Shown here piece by piece: positions 35,425-44,471 of a DNA stretch of 64,000 nt (position 1 is its first letter; each line of letters starts with the position of its first letter). This stretch comes from Granulicella sp. (lineage in GTDB: Bacteria > Acidobacteriota > Terriglobia > Terriglobales > Acidobacteriaceae): positions 1 through 64,000 of the forward strand of contig JANXYX010000029.1 of NCBI GenBank assembly GCA_025408425.1, written 5' to 3'. The notes beneath the pieces were generated by a model. The model had not been told where the DNA came from. It saw only the letters and a list, made by a program, of their open reading frames with translations, and searched no databases. The position numbers and the translations under genes were made by a program.

Positions 35425-36722
35425 TTGCATAGAGGGGTCACCCAGCTGTAGCTCGCTCCGCCACTTACTGATAGGCCATAGCCTCCACCAGCAGTTAATG
35501 TGTACAAAGCCCCTGAAGAATTTACCGACAACGACGCAGATCCACCTAGTCCGTCTCCTCCGCTAATCGCTGCTTGGGTACTCCAGCTTGCGTAACCACT
35601 CAGAGATGAGTAATTAGAAGCTCCAAAGGAAAGCCCTCCGGAGGCGGAAGCCCCAAGAACAGAACCCCCGCTCAACGCGATGGTTGTCATCATCCCAACA
35701 TTTCCATGCGTATCTGATACGAAAGCGCGTGTTCCATCCGCAGCGACGGCTCCGCCTGCAACGCCACCGCTTATGCCAAGCAGATATCCTCCGCCATCAC
35801 CTGAAAGCCAGCTAAGGGCTTTGGCCGCCATCCGCCCAACCAAGCCGGGCCTGTAACACGTTGTAGGTTTCGTAGTGTTATTTGGGGCGGCTCCGGAGCC
35901 TGAGTAGTCTGAAGATGCAACTGTGTTAACTGTGCTTGATATTCCACTCGGGCCATAACTAATACAGTCTGTGCCGCAGTCGTTGCCATTGACATTGACA
36001 GTCGTGTCTAATTCCGACAATGTTCCGTCAGCACCCTCATACCATAAGTTTCCAAATTGGTCCTGCCAGTAATCCCCCTCGTTGAGCCCTAATTGATCAA
36101 CATAGCGAAGCGGATTATTCAGAACATAGCTGTACCGATTCAAACTCTGCGGATTGCTGAGGTCATAACTGCCAACATAGGGATCGGGCCGATTGAATCG
36201 CCCATGAACTGGATCAAGATTCCGAAACGTAGCGTAGCTCGATGAATCGTCATCGGTCTCCTGACCAAAGGGCGAGAACTCTCCCTTCCACACCGGCCAT
36301 CCTCCACGCGCGAACTCCATCTGCGCGGTACCTAGATGGTCGGCCAGATAGTACCGGGCGGGAAAGATCGCTCCGACCTGCCCGCTGGTGGCGCTCACCT
36401 GTTCCCCTACAAAGCTTCCATTGGACACCGCCGTGGTGTCGCCACCCCAGGAAAAGGAGCCGAGCGGAATTGGAAATTGGGTCACGGTGCCGTCAGCATG
36501 AGTGATCGCCAGGTCTGCGATCATCACATCGAACTCCCCATTGGGACCGCCCTGAAAGTCGCCCATAAAGAAATAACCCAGCGTTTTGCCAACCATCGGG
36601 CCGTTGAGCGAGATGGACTCGGGCGTCCACTCATCCGCCTGGAGAATGGTATTTTCGAACTGCTCTGTAGACGCAGTAAGTGTAACGCATACATACAAAA
36701 AGCCCTTCGACATGATCGTCAA
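35421..36722 (-). pseudogene. 5'-truncated RHS-repeat protein with core domain and C-terminal tip
   Basis: The open frame gives 433 residues. It holds the end of an RHS protein: YYLADHLGT (124-132), GEFSPFGQE, RFNRPDPYVG, NRYSYVLNNPLRY and VDQLGL (208-213), which corresponds to the conserved DPxGL end of the core. A variable region follows, with AAPNN (278-282) and a Gly/Ser-rich tip to 433. Intact RHS proteins are usually over 1,000 residues with an export signal; here the N-terminus is missing and the frame starts inside the tRNA-Pro terminator (36696-36730). It is most likely a remnant, yet the tip and downstream genes remain open and coupled. Confidence 0.75.
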
Positions 36723-36730
36723 AAGGGCTC
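36696..36730 (-). terminator. Terminator of tRNA-Pro
   Basis: On the minus strand AGCCCTT (36729-36723) pairs with AAGGGCT (36707-36701) around a 15-nt loop and is followed by TTTTTG. It lies 12 bp beyond the tRNA 3' end and overlaps the beginning of the truncated RHS frame. Confidence 0.75.
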
Positions 36731-36735
36731 TTTTG

Positions 36736-36748
36736 GAAGAATGGTCGG
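36736..36748. repeat. 13-bp direct repeat at tRNA-Pro 3' end (candidate att site)
   Basis: GAAGAATGGTCGG, matching 33508-33520, covers the last bases of the tRNA acceptor stem, the CCA and eight bases beyond. tRNA 3' ends are common integration sites. No integrase is between the copies, so the element would be a remnant or mobilised in trans. Confidence 0.55.
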
Positions 36749-36818
36749 GACGACTAGATTCGAACTAGCGACCTCACCCACCCCAAGGGTGCGCTCTACC
36801 AGGCTGAGCCACGTCCCG
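36742..36818 (-). tRNA. tRNA-Pro (anticodon GGG), CCA encoded
   Basis: On the minus strand the acceptor stem is CGGGACG/CGTCCCG, the D arm GCTC...GAGC, the anticodon stem CACCC/GGGTG with loop TTGGGGT giving anticodon GGG, and the T loop contains TTCGAAT. ACCA follows the acceptor stem, so CCA is encoded. 77 nt in total. The 3' end forms one side of the 13-bp direct repeat with 33508. Confidence 0.95.
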
Positions 36819-36940
36819 ACTATATTTGCACATCATCCAGGCGGACGATGGCGGGGTATCTTGCAGACCTAAGTGTACACGAACTGCGCCGAAATCCGGC
36901 ATCCCGCACGGATCCAGCCCAGTTCGTCATCTTCCTACGC

Positions 36941-37213
36941 CTAGTGCGTCGGAGCCACAAACTCCTTCGGCAGCGATCCGCCCTCGCCAAAGAAGAACTC
37001 ATTCATCTGCTCCACCAGAAAATCCTGCGCCTCGCGCGTCCATGGCTGCAGCCGATACTCATTCAGCAGCATCTTCTGCCGCTCCACCCACTCGCCCCAA
37101 GCCTTCTTGCTCACGCTCTTGAAAATCTTCTGACCAAAGTCCGAGTCGAACGGCGGCTCATCCAGCCCTTCCATCTCAGCCTTGTACTTCGCGCAAAAAA
37201 CCATATGTGCCAT
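36941..37213 (-). CDS. yggX: Fe(II)-trafficking / oxidative damage protection protein
   Basis: The 90-residue protein matches YggX along its length: MVFCAKYKAEMEGLD at the N-terminus with the conserved Cys7, FGQKIFKSVSKKAWGEW, and the terminal QMNEFFFGEG. YggX is a small cytoplasmic protein that protects Fe-S clusters from oxidation and may move iron. The start has AAGGAG 11 nt upstream, a little far. It lies downstream of rnr on the same strand, 79 bp after it, and may share its transcript. Confidence 0.93.
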   Translation of the reverse strand: MAHMVFCAKYKAEMEGLDEPPFDSDFGQKIFKSVSKKAWGEWVERQKMLLNEYRLQPWTREAQDFLVEQMNEFFFGEGGSLPKEFVAPTH

Positions 37214-37292
37214 TACGTTCTAAACTCCTTGTCCGTCTTCCTATCTTACGATGCCGAAGCCAATCCACACATCCAACCCAGCGGATTACCCT

Positions 37293-40073
37293 CTACTTCC
37301 GCTTCCCCTTACTCTTCTTGTCACGCAGCCGGACCTTAGCCTTTGACTTTGTCTTGCCTGCGCCAGCCTTCCGCGCCTTGCCCGAGCGGTCTGGAGAACT
37401 ATGCACCGCCCTGCCATCCTCCCCCACCGCAACCTTCTTCGCCCTCTTCGGCCCGCGCAACGACCCCATCCCCCGCGCAATCTCGACATCCTCTTCACTC
37501 GGCAGCAACGCAAACTGCAACCGCCGCTGTTGCCGGTCGATCCGGTCCAGCAGCACATGCACCCGCTGCCCCATCTTGAACACCTTGCCCGTCCGCGCTC
37601 CCACAATCTGCCGGTCCGTATCCCGAAACATATACCGGTCATCCTGCAGCGAACTCAGCGGCACCAGACCCTCAATAAACAGGTCATCCAGCTCTATAAA
37701 AAATCCATACTTCGTACAGCTCAGCACAATCCCGTGGAAGTCCTCGCCCACCCGATCCTGCATGAACTTGATCTTCTTCCACTCCATCAACTCGCGTTCC
37801 GCATCATCCGCCCGCCGCTCCGCCTGGCTGCTCTCCGTCGCAATCGCCCCCAGCTCAGCCTCGGGAATCGGTCCAACCGCTTCTCCCCGGTCCACCCTCT
37901 CGCGCCGCTCTCCCTTCTTCCCTTGGGCAGCATCCGCCGCCTTCTGCCACGGCTGCGGATCGCTACTCAAAATCGCTCTTCCCGCACGGCCAGCCCCACC
38001 CCGGATCAACTCCCGCAGCAGCCGATGCACAATCAAATCCGGGTACCGTCGAATCGGCGAAGTAAAGTGCGTATAGCTCGGGCTCGCCAGCGCGAAGTGC
38101 CCCACATTCTTCTCGCTATACCGAGCCTGCTTCAAGCTCCGCAGCATCAAAAACGCCAGGATCCGCTCCTCGGGCTTCCCTGCAATCTTCGCCGTCAACC
38201 TCTGATACATCTGCGGAGTCACCGGAATAGACTCCGCCACCTCATGCGTCTTCGCCTTCTGGTCTCTCCCCCGCGCATCCCGCCTGTCGCCTCGCGTCTG
38301 AATCCGCTTCACCGGCAACGTCCCAAAACCCAACGAGTACCCAAACGCACTCGCCGTCTCCTCAAAGTCCACAATCCGTTTCGGATCTGGCGTCTCATGG
38401 ATGCGATATACACTCGCCACCTCCTGCGCCTCAATCCAGTGCGCGACACACTCATTCGCGCTCAGCATGAACTCTTCAATCAGCCGGTGCGCCCATCCCC
38501 GCTGGCTCCGTACAATCGCCTCCATGTTCCCATTCGGGTCAAACTGAATCACCGGCTCCGGCAGGTCAAAGTCAATCGACCCCCTCCGCTTCCGCTTCGT
38601 ATTTAGCTTCAGCGCAAGCTCATACATCCGCTCGAACTCCGGCAACAGATCCGCGAACTCCGCCCGCGTCTCCACGTTCCCATCAATCACGCCTTGAATC
38701 TGCGTATACGTCATCCGCCGCGCACTGCGAATGATCCCTTCACCCACCTCGTAGCCCACAATCTCGCCGCGCCCATCCACCTCCATCACGCAGCTCAACA
38801 CCAGCCGATCCTCATCCGGCCGCAGACTACACATCCCGCTCGAAAGCTGCGGCGGCAGCATCGGAATCGCGCGATCCGGAAAATAAACACTTGTCCCCCG
38901 CAGCCGGGCCTCAAGATCCAGCGCCGTCCCCGGCCGCACATAATGGCTCACATCCGCAATATGAACCTGCAACTCCCAGTTGCCGTTCTTCAACTCCCGC
39001 ACCACCACCGCATCATCAAAGTCCCGCGCCGATTCCCCATCGATCGTCACAATCGGCAGCCCTCGAAAATCCCGCCGCAGCGCAATCTCCTCCTCATCCA
39101 GCGTCTCCACCGTCTGTGCTGCCGAGTGCGAAGCCTCCGCCAACACATTCGCCGGAAAAACATGCGGCAGACGATGCTTCCGAATAATAATCTCGACGTC
39201 CACCCCAAACCCGTCCGGATCGCCCAGCACCTCGATCACCCGTCCCTTCGCCGGACGCCCCACCCCAGGAAAATCCGTAATCTCCACATCCACCGCCAGC
39301 CCTTCCAGCGGATTCGTCAGCGTCGGATCCAGCCAATCCACCTGCTGCACCTGCGCCTCTTCCCCCAGCACGCGGTGCGGCGTCGTCTTCGGAGTCACCG
39401 GCAACTCCATCCCCTCAGGAATCAAAATCGCCTGCGTCATCCGCTCATCCAGCGGAGTCACATAATTGCCACTAATAATCGGCTCCCGGTCCCACGCACT
39501 TCCTCCACGCCGATGCCCCCGTGCATAGTGAAAGATCCCCACCACCGTAGGATTCCGCCGCGTCAGTATCCGTGCCACCCGCCCACTCCGCCGCCCATCC
39601 CGGCCCGGCGGAGCCTCATCCACCAGCACCTCATCGCCCTGCATCGCGCCGTTCAACTCATTCGGCGGAATAAACAGATCGTCGCTCCGGTCCACGCTCC
39701 CATGTGGCCGCACAAACCCGTACCCATCCCGATGCAGATCCAGTCGCCCCGCCACCAACCGGTCCCGCGTAGCCCTGTACTCCTTGCCAATCGGCTCCGA
39801 AATCTCCACCCCACGCGCGTCAAAATGCTTCTTCGGCGCCCGCGCTGTCTTCTCCGGAGCGGCCGCTGGCAGACTCCACTGTTCATCCGCCGTCTTCACC
39901 AACTCCCCACGAGCCGTTATCCGCGCCAGTTGCTCCAGCAGCAGCCGCCTCTCGCGACCACCCCCCAGCCCAAGCTCCCGCACCAACTGCTTATACCCGG
40001 CACGATGCCCCGCCGAGCGCTCTATCATCCGCATAATCTCGCGGTCCGTCTGTGGATACGGTGTCTGCGCCAT
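37293..40073 (-). CDS. rnr: Ribonuclease R
   Basis: The 926-residue 3'-5' exoribonuclease degrades structured RNA. Order of domains: N-terminal winged helix (about 10-80), two cold-shock OB folds (about 130-300; HRDGYGFVRPHG), the RNB catalytic domain (about 350-680; IDGESARDFDDAV carries the metal-binding Asp residues) and a C-terminal S1 domain (about 800-880; FHGIVLSCTKYGFFIEL). The last ~45 residues are Lys/Arg-rich, as in E. coli RNase R. The start at 40073 has an AGGTG SD; the longer frame (to 40106) does not. A hexanucleotide repeat tract lies 62 bp upstream. Confidence 0.96.
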   Translation of the reverse strand: MAQTPYPQTDREIMRMIERSAGHRAGYKQLVRELGLGGGRERRLLLEQLARITARGELVKTADEQWSLPAAAPEKTARAPKKHFDARGVEISEPIGKEYRATRDRLVAGRLDLHRDGYGFVRPHGSVDRSDDLFIPPNELNGAMQGDEVLVDEAPPGRDGRRSGRVARILTRRNPTVVGIFHYARGHRRGGSAWDREPIISGNYVTPLDERMTQAILIPEGMELPVTPKTTPHRVLGEEAQVQQVDWLDPTLTNPLEGLAVDVEITDFPGVGRPAKGRVIEVLGDPDGFGVDVEIIIRKHRLPHVFPANVLAEASHSAAQTVETLDEEEIALRRDFRGLPIVTIDGESARDFDDAVVVRELKNGNWELQVHIADVSHYVRPGTALDLEARLRGTSVYFPDRAIPMLPPQLSSGMCSLRPDEDRLVLSCVMEVDGRGEIVGYEVGEGIIRSARRMTYTQIQGVIDGNVETRAEFADLLPEFERMYELALKLNTKRKRRGSIDFDLPEPVIQFDPNGNMEAIVRSQRGWAHRLIEEFMLSANECVAHWIEAQEVASVYRIHETPDPKRIVDFEETASAFGYSLGFGTLPVKRIQTRGDRRDARGRDQKAKTHEVAESIPVTPQMYQRLTAKIAGKPEERILAFLMLRSLKQARYSEKNVGHFALASPSYTHFTSPIRRYPDLIVHRLLRELIRGGAGRAGRAILSSDPQPWQKAADAAQGKKGERRERVDRGEAVGPIPEAELGAIATESSQAERRADDAERELMEWKKIKFMQDRVGEDFHGIVLSCTKYGFFIELDDLFIEGLVPLSSLQDDRYMFRDTDRQIVGARTGKVFKMGQRVHVLLDRIDRQQRRLQFALLPSEEDVEIARGMGSLRGPKRAKKVAVGEDGRAVHSSPDRSGKARKAGAGKTKSKAKVRLRDKKSKGKRK

Positions 40074-40114
40074 GTCACCTAAAGCATACCCCCGACCAAC
40101 CTCCAATGCCGCGT

Positions 40115-40237
<123 letters not shown>

Positions 40238-40310
40238 CTCACATCCAAACCCACCACAAAACCGGGCTTTAGCCCCCGAGGTATGCTCTCTTATCCTCGC
40301 CAAGCAGACC

Positions 40311-41570
40311 CTACCCCACCCACTCCACCCGAACACTCTTCTTCCCCAACCGCAAAATCAAACTCTCCCCCAAAACCTCTGCCCCCAAAACCTTCCCCCC
40401 AAACTTCTCTCCCCCCACGCTCACCGCATTCTCCGCAATCTTCCGCGTCGCCTCACCCCCAGAAGCCGCCAGCCCCGCCAGCACCAGCAACTTCGCCATG
40501 CGCACCTCACCCTCGGCACTCATCAGCCCATCAGAAGAACGATCCACCTGCACCACCGGCACATCCTCGCTCACCCCTCGCTGCTGAAACATCTTCGTCC
40601 AGCTCTCCGCCACAACCTCCGCCTCGGCCTCCCCGTGGAACCCAGCCGTAATCGTCCTTGCCAACTCCTTCTTCACCACCATCGGATGCAGTGTCCCCGC
40701 CCCAACCTCCGCCTTCATCACGTCAATCTCGCTAGCCCGCAGGTCAGTCAGATACACCCAGTACTTCCACATCAGCTCATCCGAGATCGACATCAACTTC
40801 CCATACATCTCTCCCGCCGGCTCATGGATGCCAATCGCATTTCCCAGCGACTTCGACATCTTCTGCACCCCATCCAGCCCCTCGATGATCGGCATCATCA
40901 GAATGCTCTGCTGCGGCTGTCCAAAGTGCTTCTGCAGATCGCGTCCCCGCATCAGGTTGAACTTCTGGTCCGTCCCACCCAACTCCACATCGCACTCCAG
41001 CGCCACCGAGTCGTACCCCTGCACAATCGGATACAGCAACTCATGCAACGAGATCGGCTGCTCGTCCTTGAACCGCTTATGGAAGTCCTCCCGCTCCAGC
41101 ATCTGCGACACCGTAAACTGCGCCATCAGCTTCACCATGTCGTAGTAGCCCAGCTTGTCCAGCCACTCGGAGTTGTATCGGACCTCCGTCCTCTGCGGGT
41201 CCAATACCTTGAACACCTGTTCCTTGTACGTCTCCGCATTCGCCGCAATCTGCTCCGGAGTCAGCGGCTTCCGCGTCACATTCCGCCCCGTCGGATCGCC
41301 AATCAGCGCCGTCGAGTCCCCAATCAAAAAGATCACCGTATGCCCAAGCTGCTGAAAGTGCCGCAGCTTCCGAATCAGCACCGTATGCCCCAGATGCAGA
41401 TCCGGCGCCGTAGGATCAAACCCCGCCTTGATTCGCATCGGCACACCCGAAGCGATCGACTTCGTAATGCGCTCCTTCAGCGCCTCCAGCGGCAGAATCT
41501 CCGCAGCACCCTTCGTAATCAAATCAAGCTGTTCTTCCAGCGACGGAAACGCAACACCAGTAGTTGTCAT
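40311..41570 (-). CDS. tyrS: Tyrosyl-tRNA synthetase
   Basis: The 419-residue class I synthetase charges tRNA-Tyr. The HIGH-type motif is LHLGHTVL (about 58-65), KMSKSLGN (about 240-247) is intact, and an S4-like RNA-binding domain ends the protein (about 350-415). The start [10 protein letters not shown] at 41570 has GAAGGCG 6 nt upstream; the open frame to 41609 is not family-like. It is upstream of rnr on the same strand. Confidence 0.97.
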   Translation of the reverse strand: MTTTGVAFPSLEEQLDLITKGAAEILPLEALKERITKSIASGVPMRIKAGFDPTAPDLHLGHTVLIRKLRHFQQLGHTVIFLIGDSTALIGDPTGRNVTRKPLTPEQIAANAETYKEQVFKVLDPQRTEVRYNSEWLDKLGYYDMVKLMAQFTVSQMLEREDFHKRFKDEQPISLHELLYPIVQGYDSVALECDVELGGTDQKFNLMRGRDLQKHFGQPQQSILMMPIIEGLDGVQKMSKSLGNAIGIHEPAGEMYGKLMSISDELMWKYWVYLTDLRASEIDVMKAEVGAGTLHPMVVKKELARTITAGFHGEAEAEVVAESWTKMFQQRGVSEDVPVVQVDRSSDGLMSAEGEVRMAKLLVLAGLAASGGEATRKIAENAVSVGGEKFGGKVLGAEVLGESLILRLGKKSVRVEWVG

Positions 41571-41620
41571 AGTCGCCTTCAAGTATAAAGTCCCGGTCCT
41601 ATTCTCCACCCAACCCAGGA

Positions 41621-41680
41621 AGTGTCATCCTGAGCGCAGTCGAAGAACCTGCTTTCACCCTACATTCGCGAAGCGAGCCG
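41621..41680. repeat. TGTCATCCTGAGCG dispersed repeat with CGCGAAGCGAGCCG tail
   Basis: GTGTCATCCTGAGCG also occurs at 8880-8893, and the CATTCGCGAAGCGAGCCGC tail matches the end of the GGGTGCCCC repeat and the first bases of the window. It lies in the 129-bp gap between tyrS and the flavodoxin-fold gene. Confidence 0.6.
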
Positions 41681-41699
41681 CACTTCTCCGCCACCCCAG

Positions 41700-42272
41700 C
41701 TAAGCCGCGCGCCGCCCCAGTTCTTCCATCTTCGCAAGCCATCGGCGCCGCCCCTCGGCACCAACCCCCTCGACATTGCCGTAGATCATTGAGCGAATCG
41801 GAGCCACCCCCATAAAGCGCAGAACATTACGCTTCAGCATCTTCAGGGCATGCGCTCCAAACCACCAGCGATAGACAAAACCCGGCATTCCCATCGTGAT
41901 AATCACGCGTGCCGACTTGCCTTTTAGCAGCTTGGCGAACTTGCCCTGTTTTGAAAATTCAACGAGATCAGGTTGCAGTACGCGCTCCAGAAAGCCCTTC
42001 AGAATCGCCGGCAGCGTGCCAAGCCAGAGCGGAAAGATCAGCACCAGGTGGTCGGCCGCCATCATCGCATCGTGCGCAGCCAAAAGGTCCGGCTCAAGAG
42101 GCTGCACCCGCTCGAAACCCTCATGAAGGATGGGATCGAAGGTCATCCTGCTGGTGACGAACAGACTCACGTCATGCCCCCCTGCCTTGGCACCTCGCGC
42201 ATAACTCTCCCCCAGCGCCTCACAAAAGGTGGCGGTGCGCGCATGACCCACAATGATGACGATTCGTGCCAT
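41700..42272 (-). CDS. Flavodoxin-fold NAD(P)H oxidoreductase (quinone reductase type)
   Basis: The 190-residue protein has the flavodoxin-like fold of NQO/MdaB/KefF-type reductases: IVIIVGHARTATFCEALGESYARGA at the N-terminus (FMN phosphate site), LIFPLWLGTLPAILKGFLERVL in the middle and ARVIITMGMPGFVYRWWFG. It would transfer two electrons from NAD(P)H to quinones or similar acceptors, in the cytoplasm. The ATG at 42272 has AGAGGGGG upstream; a TTG at 42293 would overlap that SD. It stands alone. Confidence 0.85.
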   Translation of the reverse strand: MARIVIIVGHARTATFCEALGESYARGAKAGGHDVSLFVTSRMTFDPILHEGFERVQPLEPDLLAAHDAMMAADHLVLIFPLWLGTLPAILKGFLERVLQPDLVEFSKQGKFAKLLKGKSARVIITMGMPGFVYRWWFGAHALKMLKRNVLRFMGVAPIRSMIYGNVEGVGAEGRRRWLAKMEELGRRAA

Positions 42273-42351
42273 CGCGAACAACCCCCTCTGCAAGCCCAGT
42301 TTGGTCCTCGCTGGAAAAGGAGACCGTGATGTGGGTCACAGAGGAGGGTTC

Positions 42352-42900
42352 CTAGCGCTTTGTCTTCTTCTTCGCTGGCATAGCCATCGGCTCAGGCACA
42401 GCCAACGGCAAATCCGAGTTCCACGTATCCGCCACGGCCTTCCACTTCCCATCTGGCTGCTTCTTCCATACCGCCAATAACTTGCCGTGGTCCGTCATCA
42501 CCTTACCCGCAGCATCTTTTATGGTCAGCGTATAAGTACCCACCTGATAGGCCATATCACTGGAGCTCGCGACCTCCACCTTGGTGGTCTCCCATGACAC
42601 GTCAGTCCCCGGAACCAGCATCGCAGCCCAACCCGCACGAACCGCCTGTTTGTTGGTGGCCATCGGCTCATTGGGCGGCAGCACATACGCATCATCACTG
42701 TAGTAAGAGAGTGCGCGCTCCAGGTCATGCGCCGCGGCCGCCTTGGACCATTGCGCGTCCAGATCTCGAATCGTACGTTCCACCGAAGCCTGGGTGTCTA
42801 CCGGAGTCTGTTGGCTGCATCCCGATGCAAACAGCAACACCGCAAGACACCCACACAAAGCAGCCCTATTGATGCTTTCTCTTTCGCAACGAATAGTCAT
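42352..42900 (-). CDS. DUF4440 (SnoaL-like) lipoprotein
   Basis: The 182-residue protein has a lipoprotein signal with lipobox LFASGC (Cys at about 29) and one NTF2/SnoaL-like DUF4440 domain (about 45-170; IRDLDAQWSKAAAAHDLERALSYYSDDAYVL). Function is unknown; the fold often binds small hydrophobic ligands. An AGGAGG SD precedes two candidate starts, and the ATG at 42900 has the better spacing (8 nt) than one at 42906. C-terminus is Lys/Arg-rich. Confidence 0.8.
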   Translation of the reverse strand: MTIRCERESINRAALCGCLAVLLFASGCSQQTPVDTQASVERTIRDLDAQWSKAAAAHDLERALSYYSDDAYVLPPNEPMATNKQAVRAGWAAMLVPGTDVSWETTKVEVASSSDMAYQVGTYTLTIKDAAGKVMTDHGKLLAVWKKQPDGKWKAVADTWNSDLPLAVPEPMAMPAKKKTKR

Positions 42901-42982
42901 TGGCATTTCCTCCTGAACCGGGTGTGTACGCCAATCCGCATCACCAAATATGCGATTTTTTAATCCATCCCTCCACCGACGC

Positions 42983-43092
42983 CGGGTGCCCCACTCATGC
43001 CGTCCAGGAAAGTAAAGTTGAACAAGCCGGCCGGGTGCCCCATTCATGCAGCCTCATCGCATGAGTGGGCATCGGGCAAAGCCCGACCGCTC
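42983..43092. repeat. Two GGGTGCCCC(A)TCAT repeats in tandem
   Basis: A short copy starts at 42983 (GGGTGCCCCACTCATGCC) and a full copy at 43032, with GGGTGCCCCATTCATGC...GCATGAGTGGGC and the GGGCAAAGCCCGACCGCTCTC tail. They fill most of the gap between the divergent DUF4440 and MmcQ genes. Confidence 0.75.
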
Positions 43093-43108
43093 TCTCCCCA
43101 CCCCGCCG

Positions 43109-43114
43109 TATACT
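43109..43114 (+). promoter_or_regulatory. -10 element (CGTATACT), probable leaderless promoter
   Basis: TATACT ends 6 nt before the ATG at 43121, with only C residues between and no SD, so the message would start at or next to the start codon. Confidence 0.5.
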
Positions 43115-43120
43115 CCCCCC

Positions 43121-43588
43121 ATGGACGCCGAACGCCTCCGCGCCTTCCTCCTCACACTCCCCCACGTCACCGAAACCATGCAGTGGGGCGCCAACCTCGT
43201 CTTCTGGGTCGGAGACAAAGCCATCGGCGGCAAGATGTTCACCCTCCTCAACCTCGACGAAGACTATGCCCCCCGCCAGGATAAGAAAAGCGCCGTCATC
43301 TCCTACGCCGCTGGCCCCACCCGCTTCCCCGAACTCCTCGAACTCGAAGGCCTCCACCCCGCTCCCTACCTCGCCCGAGCCCACTGGGTCGCCGCCGAAC
43401 ACTGGCAGGTCTTCCGCAACCCGGAGTGGGAGGCCGAACTCCGCGCCGCCCACGCCATCACCTTCGCAAAGCTCCCACCCCGCACCCGCGCCGTCCTCGC
43501 CATGCCCACCACCCAGCAGCGCCGCGTTATCGCAGACCGCCGCAAGCTCCTCGCCCAAAGAGCAGCGCAGCAGAAGGAAAAGCTATAA
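43121..43588 (+). CDS. MmcQ/YjbR family protein
   Basis: The 155-residue protein matches MmcQ/YjbR: LTLPHVTETMQWGANLVFWVGDK at the N-terminus, then MFTLLNLDED and the C-terminal helical part. The family has a CyaY-like fold and was labelled DNA-binding from structure; the biological role is unknown. The start follows a TATACT box by 6 nt and lacks an SD. The next gene, an SDR, starts 50 bp after the stop. Confidence 0.85.
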   Translation: MDAERLRAFLLTLPHVTETMQWGANLVFWVGDKAIGGKMFTLLNLDEDYAPRQDKKSAVISYAAGPTRFPELLELEGLHPAPYLARAHWVAAEHWQVFRNPEWEAELRAAHAITFAKLPPRTRAVLAMPTTQQRRVIADRRKLLAQRAAQQKEKL

Positions 43589-43638
43589 CACCCCCCGCCA
43601 GCTTGCTTCCTCGCACTACCTTCGATAGCGTCGAAACC

Positions 43639-44430
43639 ATGCACACCGCTCCAACCCTCTCCCTCGCAGGTCGCACCGCCCTCATCACCGGAGGCTCCCG
43701 CGGCATCGGAGCAGCCACGGTCCGCCTCTTCCGCCAGGCCGGAGCCCGCGTAGCCTTCAGCTACCAGTCCGCCACCGACGCGGCCCTCGCACTCCAGGCC
43801 GAGTGCGGAGGCCCCGATCTCTGCCGCGCCATCCAGCAAACCCTCGCCACCCCAGAGGACGGCCAGTCCCTCGTCGCCGCCGCCATCGCCGCCTTCGGAC
43901 AACTCGACATCCTCATCGTCAATCACGGCGTCTGGCCCTCCCACGACGCGCCCATCGCCGCCATGACCACCACCCAGTGGCGCAGCACCCTCGCCATCAA
44001 TCTCGACAGCGTCTTCGGCCTCGTCCAGTCCGCCGTAGCCCACCTCCAATCCCAGCCCCACACATCAGGCCCCCGCGGCCACATTGTCCTCGTAGCCTCC
44101 ACTGCTGCCCAGCGCGGCGAGGCCTTCCACGCCGACTATGCCGCCAGCAAAGGCGCACTCCTCTCCCTCACCAAAAGCCTCTCCTCAGAGCTCGCCGCAT
44201 CCGGCATCTACTGCAACTGCGTCGCCCCCGGCTGGGTCGCCACCGACATGTCCGCCGCTGCCCTCACCCATCCTGAAACGTCCAAGCAAGTAATGAGCGC
44301 CATTCCCCTCGGCCGTCCCGCCCACCCCGACGAGATCGCCGGCCCCATACTATTTCTGTGCACCCCATTCGCCGGATTCATCTCCGGTGAGATCTTCAAC
44401 GTCAACGGCGGCGCCGTCCTCGTAGGCTAA
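43639..44430 (+). CDS. Short-chain dehydrogenase/reductase (FabG-like)
   Basis: The 263-residue SDR has the cofactor motif TALITGGSRGIGAAT (about 13-27), the NxxG-type segment IVNHGVW (about 93-99) and the catalytic YAASK (about 168-172), with an upstream Ser in VASTAAQRG. It reduces a ketone or oxidises an alcohol with NAD(P)H. FabG-like sequence and adjacency to fabZ/lpxA are suggestive of lipid work, but there are two unrelated genes between and no ACP genes. The N-terminus MHTAPTLSLAG was chosen; the long upstream frame overlaps MmcQ. Confidence 0.9.
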   Translation: MHTAPTLSLAGRTALITGGSRGIGAATVRLFRQAGARVAFSYQSATDAALALQAECGGPDLCRAIQQTLATPEDGQSLVAAAIAAFGQLDILIVNHGVWPSHDAPIAAMTTTQWRSTLAINLDSVFGLVQSAVAHLQSQPHTSGPRGHIVLVASTAAQRGEAFHADYAASKGALLSLTKSLSSELAASGIYCNCVAPGWVATDMSAAALTHPETSKQVMSAIPLGRPAHPDEIAGPILFLCTPFAGFISGEIFNVNGGAVLVG

Positions 44431-44471
44431 AGCACCTTGTACCTTCCACGTCGCACGTCGGAGTCTCCTGC

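Noticed and set aside
37401-40082. Two long plus-strand ORFs (401 and 462 codons) opposite rnr
   Set aside because: They are Arg/Pro/His-rich shadows produced by the strong GC3 bias of rnr; no SD, no family resemblance, and rnr is unambiguous.
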